19,304 bases of DNA from JBDTMC01 sp039934475 (lineage in GTDB: Bacteria; Acidobacteriota; Terriglobia; Bryobacterales; Bryobacteraceae), in contig JBDTMC010000103.1 of NCBI GenBank assembly GCA_039934475.1, forward strand, positions 1 to 19,304. The letters are read 5' to 3'. The notes beneath the pieces were generated by a model. The model had not been told where the DNA came from, made no database searches, and saw nothing but the letters and a program-made list of their open reading frames with translations. Shown here piece after piece: positions 14,678-19,304 of the stretch (position 1 is its first letter; each line of letters begins with the position of its first letter). The position numbers and the translations under genes were made by a program.

Positions 14678-16342
14678 TTACGATTCGGCCTGGCGGGCGC
14701 TCTCCTGCAGCCACATTCGCAGCACGTTGGCCGAAACGGCTGGGTTCTTCTGCGCGGTTTCACGGACGCGTTCCGCCATCTCGATACGTTCGTTGGTCCG
14801 GGCGGCAAGGGCGGCCTGGCCTGCCTGGCTGAGCGAACTCTCTTGGAACCGAACGTCGCCCTCTGTGTTGGCGGCAATCAGATCCGCCGCTATGGCTGGA
14901 GATTCGATTTGCTGGACTACTTCGACCTGACGCGGTGCTCGTGCGCGCTTCAGAAGCTTCACGGCCGCAAAAAGCAGAACGAACAACAACAGGATGCCGG
15001 CGGCGATTGCAATGACGACGTTGCGGTTCTTCAGGAGGTCATTGGTCCATTCTTTCGAGCCCGGTTTTGCGGGCACGGCTCCCACGGGAGGCTCCATGTT
15101 GAGATTGGATTCGAAGGGCAGACTCTCGACGATCAACTGGTCGCCACGCTGTTCGTTGAAGCCCGTAACGCCGGCCACCACATCCCGTATCGCCTTCATG
15201 CGCTCCGGCGACGGCGGGACGGCCACACGGTGCATAGCTGAACCTTGCCCTTCCCAGCGACCATCCTGGTCGACCAGGATCGATAGCGACATACGCTTGA
15301 TGGCCCCTTGAGGCATGCGCGTCAAACGCACTAGCCTGCTGGTTTGAAAGGTGACGTTCTCGGTGCGCCGGGAAAGTCCGGCCGCTTTGGTTTCAGGCTG
15401 AGAAGTAGCGCGCGGAAGGCTGGATGCGGTGCCGGGAACTCCGGATGTGGAACCGCGATCACTCGAATCCTCGCTCTTTTGCGAACTGACCATAACCGAC
15501 TTGGTGGGATCGAATGTCTCTTCGGTCTGCTCGCCGCTGTTGAGATCGCATTCCACGGATGCACCGGCACGGAACTTCTCAGTACCTAGCAATGGTTCGA
15601 GCGTGGTGCTGATCTTCGCAACGAGGTCGCGTTCGATACGCTGGCGAAGTTCCAACGCTTCGGCGGGAATCTGAGAGGCATCGTCGGTACCGCCTTTGCG
15701 GGGGCGACTCAAGAGATTGCCGTTCATATCGAGAACTGAGACGGATTCTGGCGAAAGTCCTTCGACGGCGCTGGCAATGAGGTGGGCGATGGCAGCGGTA
15801 TTTTGTGGTGATATGCGAGCGCCCAGCCGAATCTTCAGCATGACGCTGGCTTTGGCGGGCTGCTGCGAATCCAGATACACGGATTCCTTGGGCAGAGTGA
15901 TGTGAACGCGCGCCTGCTCCACTTCGGCGAGAGACATGACTGACCGTTCCAACTCCCCTTCCATGGCCCGCCGATAGTTGATGTGTTCGACGAATTCAGT
16001 GGCGCCGAAATTCGATTTATCGAAGAGTTCGAAGCCGATACGGCCGCTTCGTGGCAAGCCGGCGGCGGCGAGGGTCAAGCGTGAATCGGCGAGGCGCGCC
16101 GACGGAACCAGAATCGACGCACCATTCTCCGTAAGCCGGTACTCGACGCCCGATTCCTTTAGCTTTTGCACAACACCGGCGGCGTCTTCGGCGGCCAAGG
16201 AACTGTAGAGAACGCGGAAGTCACTTTCGCGCCTCCACCTGGTCAACCCGAAGATGCTCAATCCCACGATGAAAGCCGTAATCGCAATCGTGATCTTCTG
16301 CCGCGCCGAGAGACTGCCCACAATTTTTGTCAGTTCATCCAT
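14678..16342 (-). CDS. fliF: Flagellar MS-ring protein FliF
   Basis: FliF, 554 residues, full length. The first transmembrane helix is at about residues 17-34 (ITIAITAFIVGLSIFGLT). The ring-building motifs follow: FRVLYSSLAAEDAAGVVQKL, a GLPRSGRIGFELFDKSNFG segment and VEQARVHITLPKESVY. A low-complexity Ser/Thr/Gly-rich insert (beta-collar region) lies near residues 285-315. The second helix is at about 448-468 (NVVIAIAAGILLLFVLLFAA). The C-terminal tail with NVLRMWLQESARQAES is the FliG-binding site. FliF forms the base on which the export gate, rod and C-ring assemble. It starts 13 bp after fliE. Confidence 0.97.
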   Translation of the reverse strand: MDELTKIVGSLSARQKITIAITAFIVGLSIFGLTRWRRESDFRVLYSSLAAEDAAGVVQKLKESGVEYRLTENGASILVPSARLADSRLTLAAAGLPRSGRIGFELFDKSNFGATEFVEHINYRRAMEGELERSVMSLAEVEQARVHITLPKESVYLDSQQPAKASVMLKIRLGARISPQNTAAIAHLIASAVEGLSPESVSVLDMNGNLLSRPRKGGTDDASQIPAEALELRQRIERDLVAKISTTLEPLLGTEKFRAGASVECDLNSGEQTEETFDPTKSVMVSSQKSEDSSDRGSTSGVPGTASSLPRATSQPETKAAGLSRRTENVTFQTSRLVRLTRMPQGAIKRMSLSILVDQDGRWEGQGSAMHRVAVPPSPERMKAIRDVVAGVTGFNEQRGDQLIVESLPFESNLNMEPPVGAVPAKPGSKEWTNDLLKNRNVVIAIAAGILLLFVLLFAAVKLLKRARAPRQVEVVQQIESPAIAADLIAANTEGDVRFQESSLSQAGQAALAARTNERIEMAERVRETAQKNPAVSANVLRMWLQESARQAES

Positions 16343-16355
16343 TGTTCAAGGTCCG

Positions 16356-16655
16356 CTACATCTGCATCCGCATGATTTCCTGATACGCTGCTACTACCTT
16401 GTTGCGGACCTGAAGACCGAGGTCAAACGCGATTTCAGCGCGCTGAGTGGCCATGATTGTCGTGTGAAGTTCATCGTTCTCTCCGGAGAGGAAGCTCTGC
16501 ACAGCATCGTTGGCGTTCTTGTGCGATGTTTCCAAACTTTGAATGGCTCCCTGTAATGCGTTTTGGAATTCTCCAGGCTTCTGCTTGGAAGCCGTGGTTT
16601 GCTGAATGAGATCCGCCAGTGCGGGCGGTTGAATCGCGGAGATGGGGGCAGGCAT
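16356..16655 (-). CDS. fliE: Hook-basal body adaptor protein FliE
   Basis: FliE, 99 residues, the usual length. Diagnostic segments are GEFQNALQGAIQSLETSHKN, DAVQSFLSGENDELHTTIMA and the ending QVRNKVVAAYQEIMRMQM. FliE is the first exported rod component and fastens the proximal rod (FlgB) to the MS ring and gate. It sits between flgC and fliF, with 13-bp gaps on both sides. Confidence 0.95.
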   Translation of the reverse strand: MPAPISAIQPPALADLIQQTTASKQKPGEFQNALQGAIQSLETSHKNANDAVQSFLSGENDELHTTIMATQRAEIAFDLGLQVRNKVVAAYQEIMRMQM

Positions 16656-16668
16656 ATGTCGTTTCCGT

Positions 16669-17106
16669 TTAGCGCATCAGGTCGATGGAGTGTTGGATCA
16701 TGTCTTTAATGGCGCTCATTGCCGACACGTTTGCCTGGAAACTGCGCGTGGCGTTCATGAGGTCCACCATGTCTTCAGCCGGATTCATTCTCGGCATGGA
16801 GACATAGCCGTCTTTGTCCGCGTCGGGATGTCCGGGAAGGTAGCGGCGTTCCGGTTCGCGCGTATCCACTTGGATCTGCGATACGGAGACACCGGTCATT
16901 TGCGGTCTCATTTGCGCGTCCAGTTCGGATCCGAACTCCGAGCCGACGGCCTCGGAAGAAAACACCGCGTCTTTGCGGCGGTACGGGCCACCGTTGGGTG
17001 TGCGGGTAGTTTCTGAGTTGGCGAGATTTTCCACGAGCAGGGCGGCGCGCGTGCGCTGGGCGGCCATACCAGATGCGCTGACCGATAGAACAGAGAACAG
17101 GCTCAT
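16669..17106 (-). CDS. flgC: Flagellar proximal rod protein FlgC
   Basis: FlgC, 145 residues, normal length. The N-terminal helix MSLFSVLSVSASGMAAQRTR with VENLANSETTRTPNGGPYRR is the FlgC signature, and the C-terminus has the expected VSMPRMNPAEDMVDLMNATR followed by SFQANVSAMSAIKDM. It polymerises with FlgB and FlgF as the proximal rod. The ATG directly follows the flgB TAA, with AGGAAGGA about 9 bases upstream inside flgB. Confidence 0.96.
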   Translation of the reverse strand: MSLFSVLSVSASGMAAQRTRAALLVENLANSETTRTPNGGPYRRKDAVFSSEAVGSEFGSELDAQMRPQMTGVSVSQIQVDTREPERRYLPGHPDADKDGYVSMPRMNPAEDMVDLMNATRSFQANVSAMSAIKDMIQHSIDLMR

Positions 17107-17442
17107 TTAGCTTTTTCCTTCCTGAATAGCTTCCTTGACCATGCGGAGTTGAGAGCGCATTAAGTTGGAAGCGAGATTGAACCGGAGCGCATTCTCGGCC
17201 AGCATTCTGGCTTCACGGTCGATACTGACGTTGTTTCCATCGCTCTTGATGGGCAGTCCGCCGACTTCGTTGATACCGGCGGTTTGACTATTCATTTCGG
17301 CGCGGAACTGCGATTGGAAATCGAGATCTTTTGTTTTGTAGCCTGGGGTGTCGGCATTGGCGATATTGGAGGCGACCACCTTCTGCCGGGTGCTCAGCAG
17401 GTCCATGTAGCGTTCAATGCTTTGAGTGATGCGGTCGAGCAT
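17107..17442 (-). CDS. flgB: Flagellar proximal rod protein FlgB
   Basis: FlgB, 111 residues, slightly shorter than many homologues (about 130). The N-terminal helix has STRQKVVASNIANADTPGYK followed by TKDLDFQSQF, which is diagnostic. The shortened C-terminus still ends in a helix (FNLASNLMRSQLRMVKEAI). It is the first gene of the flgB-flgC-fliE-fliF-fliG-fliH-fliI-fliJ run and directly follows the promoter region at 17443-17632. The start is fixed by AGGAGG 4 bases upstream. Confidence 0.95.
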   Translation of the reverse strand: MLDRITQSIERYMDLLSTRQKVVASNIANADTPGYKTKDLDFQSQFRAEMNSQTAGINEVGGLPIKSDGNNVSIDREARMLAENALRFNLASNLMRSQLRMVKEAIQEGKS

Positions 17443-17446
17443 GGTA

Positions 17447-17452
17447 CCTCCT
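17447..17452 (-). promoter_or_regulatory. Perfect Shine-Dalgarno of flgB (AGGAGG)
   Basis: AGGAGG on the minus strand, 4 bases before the flgB ATG. It is the strongest ribosome binding site in the window, and it is overlapped by the predicted start point of the proximal sigma-54 element at 17457-17472. Confidence 0.8.
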
Positions 17453-17456
17453 CATG

Positions 17457-17472
17457 GGCAACTCTAGTACCA
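17457..17472 (-). promoter_or_regulatory. Proximal sigma-54-like element, TGGTACTAGAGTTGCC
   Basis: The element has the invariant GG-N10-GC spacing of sigma-54 promoters with a TTGC -12 box; the -24 box is TGGTA rather than TGGCA. It lies in the same sequence context as the distal element, exactly 80 bp downstream. A start point about 12 bases after the GC would fall near 17446, inside the flgB Shine-Dalgarno, so a transcript would be almost leaderless. It could therefore be a decayed duplicate, a leaderless promoter or a non-productive sigma-54 binding site. Confidence 0.55.
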
Positions 17473-17478
17473 CGCGAC

Positions 17479-17489
17479 AAATGCTGAAA
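17479..17489 (-). repeat. TTTCAGCATTT element, proximal copy
   Basis: This 11-base perfect repeat lies 6 bases upstream of the TGG of the proximal sigma-54 element. The identical sequence at 17559-17569 stands at the same distance from the distal element. Beyond these modules the two 80-bp units show no obvious similarity. Confidence 0.7.
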
Positions 17490-17536
17490 CTATGGAGGTT
17501 AGCGGTGCTGTGACTCTGTCAATCCACTTACGAATA

Positions 17537-17552
17537 GGCAACTGTGATGCCA
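17537..17552 (-). promoter_or_regulatory. Distal sigma-54 promoter of the flgB operon, TGGCATCACAGTTGCC
   Basis: It matches the sigma-54 consensus TGGCAC-N5-TTGC with exact GG-N10-GC spacing. The expected start point is near 17525, giving an untranslated leader of about 83 bases before flgB. A sigma-54 activator gene with an intact GAFTGA loop closes the same arm of the cluster, so regulator and target are in one window. This is the best promoter call in the sequence. Confidence 0.78.
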
Positions 17553-17558
17553 TGAGAG

Positions 17559-17569
17559 AAATGCTGAAA
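17559..17569 (-). repeat. TTTCAGCATTT element, distal copy
   Basis: Identical to 17479-17489 and in the same register with its promoter. Combined consensus on the minus strand: TTTCAGCATTT, then nTCnCnTGG, four variable bases, then AnAGTTGCCnAT. Conservation limited to functional positions argues for selection rather than a very recent duplication. Confidence 0.7.
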
Positions 17570-17595
17570 AGGCAGGGCTTAGGAGTACTAGTAAG

Positions 17596-17635
17596 GCTGT
17601 CAAACGGCTGACAGCGTCACCGCGTTGACGAGTCA
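17596..17635 (-). promoter_or_regulatory. Tandem inverted TGAC/GTCA half-sites with a 7-bp hairpin
   Basis: Starting at the stop codon of the small gene downstream of fliD, the minus strand alternates TGAC and GTCA half-sites with 6-base spacers. It ends in a perfect hairpin, GCTGTCA-N6-TGACAGC (17596-17615), preceded by CGTCA-N6-TGACG (17615-17630). It may act as a terminator for fliD and the small gene, although no T-run follows, or as an operator upstream of the flgB promoter. Confidence 0.5.
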
Positions 17636-17941
17636 GACACGGAGTTCGAGGTGGGATGGGGTATCGATTTGACGGTAACCAGAGAGTTGAGAGATTTGGA
17701 AGAGCTCATCGCAGAAATGTGCCTGCGCGCTGCGGACCATGAGGGAGACCCAATTGAGAAGTTCGCCGGCCGTGCGGCCCAGTTCCAATTGCGCTTCGCT
17801 ACCTGCCGGCAGCGAGGATAATTGCCGGTTCAACTCTTCGCAATAGAGCACAAGCGCAGCCTGAGCCCGCGGCATCGCCTGTGCCCGGACGAGCCGGCGT
17901 AGTTCCCGCTCGTATGCGAAGAGACTTTGGTTCGGGCTCAT
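17633..17941 (-). CDS. Small protein of unknown function in the fliS/fliT position
   Basis: 102 residues, start ATG overlapping the fliD stop (ATGA), so it is translationally coupled to the filament cap gene. I do not recognise the sequence. It looks mainly alpha-helical (RELRRLVRAQAMPRAQAALV, LYCEELNRQLSSLP, ELGRTAGELLNWVSLMVRSA), has no signal peptide or membrane segment, and ends in a less regular tail. Small helical proteins encoded right after fliD are usually FliS or FliT, the export chaperones for flagellin and FliD. It lacks the recognisable FliS pattern (SPEQLVLMLYDGA). A divergent FliT-like chaperone is the best guess from position only. Confidence 0.7.
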   Translation of the reverse strand: MSPNQSLFAYERELRRLVRAQAMPRAQAALVLYCEELNRQLSSLPAGSEAQLELGRTAGELLNWVSLMVRSAQAHFCDELFQISQLSGYRQIDTPSHLELRV

Positions 17942-19304
17942 TTCGGAGTCGAACCTGTAGCCTGCGTGAAGGGCGCGAACAACGCAGTCATATAGCTCTT
18001 TTGGGATTCCAGTTGAGCGATCAACGCGTCGGAAGCCGCCATCTGAAGAACGAGGTTGGCGGTCATGTCGTCAACGCGCTGTTGCTCCGTGGCGATGTTA
18101 TCGTTAGCCGTGGTTTGCTGATCTGTGTTGCTTGAGATCGCAATCTTCAAAACGCCCGAATCCGGATCTTCCACAGTATTAAGTGCATCGTTCGCCATCT
18201 TCAAAAAGCCGCCGGTGTCGACGCTACCGAGGAAGTCTGACATGGTCTGGGTATCGACGGCATCGAAGGCCGTCTGATCAAGAATCAAATGCCCCGTATT
18301 GTCGAGGGTGACGCCAATGGCGGCGAGATTCGCTATTGGACCGGAGCCGGGTGAATACTGCGTCATCTGGCGGAGAGCATCCGACAGCGAATTCAAAGTT
18401 GGATCGCCGGAGAGGATTCCCGGATTCGAACCGTGCTGTGCATCGAGTGCGTCCACACCCGTGTTATAGGCGGAGATAAACGAGTTGAGCGACTTCAGCA
18501 GATTGGCATTGTCCTGTCCGACTGTAACGGTAGCCGGAAAGCCGACATTCGTCTGCAGGAGTTGGGCACTCACGCCAGGCGCCAAATCGACGGTTGGCGA
18601 GTCGCTGTGGATCACTGTGGCAATGCCGTTCACGGTATAGGCGGCATTGCCACCGGTGGATAGGGTGTCGAGCAAATCGGAACTGCCGTCGTTGAGCTGA
18701 ATTGTGTCGGGGGCCAACTTATTGCTGCGGATAGACAAGCGATAGTCGGGTGAGCCAGAATCGCCCAGATTCACAACCGAGGCCTGCACACCGGCGGAAC
18801 TGTTGTTGATGGCACTTGCCAGATCCATGAGGCCAGCGCCACCGGGTGTGATCCCGTAGGTGTTGCCGTTGACGGTCAAGGTGAATGCGCTGGAAGAGCT
18901 GATGGAACTGGCAAAGGGATCGACAACCTTCGTCAACGCGGCTTGGCTGAGGGTACTGGTGGAGGAACCGGCGTCGCTTACTTCGACAGTATAGGTAGCA
19001 GCCAGCGCACCCGCGGCGGCAGTAGCTACAACCGTGGACGGATCCGATGAAGTGGCGGTATATGAATTCGGGCCGATGGCGGTGCTGAGGCTGCTGAGTG
19101 CTGTTTGAATGGCGGTGAACTTGGTGTCCAGATCCTTCAGAGCAAACGCCTTTGACTGCAGCGTATTCTCCGTATTCTGCATGAGTTGCAACGGGAAAGA
19201 CGCGATGGCCACGGCGCGACTGATGACGCTATTCAGGTCGGCTGAATAGCTGCTGACACCGGTGAAATAGAGGGTGTTGGGGATCGTACCCAGAAGGTCT
19301 CTCC
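17938..19304 (-). CDS. fliD: Flagellar filament cap protein FliD (5' end outside window)
   Basis: The frame is open to the right edge: upstream of the GTG at 19212 it continues, reading LLGTIPNTLYFTGVSSYSAD and LNSVISRAVAIASFPLQLMQ, so the internal GTG is not the start. About 454 residues are visible; probably only a few are missing. Flagellar hook-associated protein 2 features include the N-terminal coiled region, Ser/Thr/Gly-rich beta domains (about residues 75-300), and the C-terminal helix with DDMTANLVLQMAASDALIAQ followed by LESQKSYMTALFAPFTQA. FliD caps the filament tip and guides flagellin insertion. The stop overlaps the next small gene. Its promoter must lie right of the window. Confidence 0.9.
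   Translation of the reverse strand, partial: RDLLGTIPNTLYFTGVSSYSADLNSVISRAVAIASFPLQLMQNTENTLQSKAFALKDLDTKFTAIQTALSSLSTAIGPNSYTATSSDPSTVVATAAAGALAATYTVEVSDAGSSTSTLSQAALTKVVDPFASSISSSSAFTLTVNGNTYGITPGGAGLMDLASAINNSSAGVQASVVNLGDSGSPDYRLSIRSNKLAPDTIQLNDGSSDLLDTLSTGGNAAYTVNGIATVIHSDSPTVDLAPGVSAQLLQTNVGFPATVTVGQDNANLLKSLNSFISAYNTGVDALDAQHGSNPGILSGDPTLNSLSDALRQMTQYSPGSGPIANLAAIGVTLDNTGHLILDQTAFDAVDTQTMSDFLGSVDTGGFLKMANDALNTVEDPDSGVLKIAISSNTDQQTTANDNIATEQQRVDDMTANLVLQMAASDALIAQLESQKSYMTALFAPFTQATGSTPK

Noticed and set aside
19210..19212. GTG as the start of fliD
   Set aside because: The frame stays open to the window edge, and the upstream residues read as a natural FliD N-terminus, so the gene is simply cut by the window.
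1..19304. CRISPR arrays, insertion sequences, tRNAs, defence or mobile genes
   Set aside because: No repeat-spacer pattern, transposase-like protein or cloverleaf was seen; the window is filled by flagellar genes.

Overview
This window is an almost gap-free flagellar gene cluster, with GC-rich coding sequence and two short AT-richer regulatory gaps. Gene content and protein style (a compact FlgE, a FliD whose visible N-terminus carries YFTGVSSYS, a sigma-54 activator beside the cluster) fit a soil-type Acidobacteriota (Solibacter/Bryobacter-like). That taxonomic guess is inference only; no rRNA or other marker is present. No mobile element, CRISPR array, tRNA or rRNA was seen.

Layout. Left arm, plus strand (1-9420): the 3' part of the hook gene flgE, a minimal SpoA/FliN-like gene, a tiny fliO, the export-gate genes fliP-fliQ-fliR-flhB-flhA, then flhF, fliA (sigma-28), a second, larger FliN-type gene, and a TM/coiled-coil/HTH-like gene resembling SwrB/YlxL. 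Genes are 0-31 bp apart or overlap, so this reads as one operon whose promoter lies left of the window. Right arm, minus strand (19304 down to 9531): fliD (5' end beyond the window), a small unrecognised gene in the fliS/fliT position, then a 190-bp regulatory gap, then flgB-flgC-fliE-fliF-fliG-fliH-fliI-fliJ, a 151-160-bp AT-rich gap, and a sigma-54-dependent activator of the FleQ/FlbD/FlrC type. The two arms converge at 9421-9530.

How it works together: FliF/FliG and the FliN-like proteins form the MS- and C-rings. FliPQR/FlhB/FlhA with FliH/I/J form the type III export machine, and FlgB/C/FliE/FlgE form rod and hook. FliD caps the filament. FliA would drive late genes, while the sigma-54 activator probably drives the early/middle operon: two sigma-54 -24/-12 elements in matching 80-bp-spaced contexts lie directly upstream of flgB.

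The proteins are mostly ordinary. The points worth a second look are regulatory and architectural: the duplicated sigma-54 promoter module, with the proximal copy overlapping the flgB ribosome binding site; TAGTAC motifs concentrated in the two regulatory gaps; a pseudo-receiver activator lacking the phospho-acceptor Asp; a membrane-segment-less FliO separated from a SpoA gene by one in-frame UGA; an FlhF with altered G motifs and no adjacent flhG; and a SwrB-like gene outside the Firmicutes.
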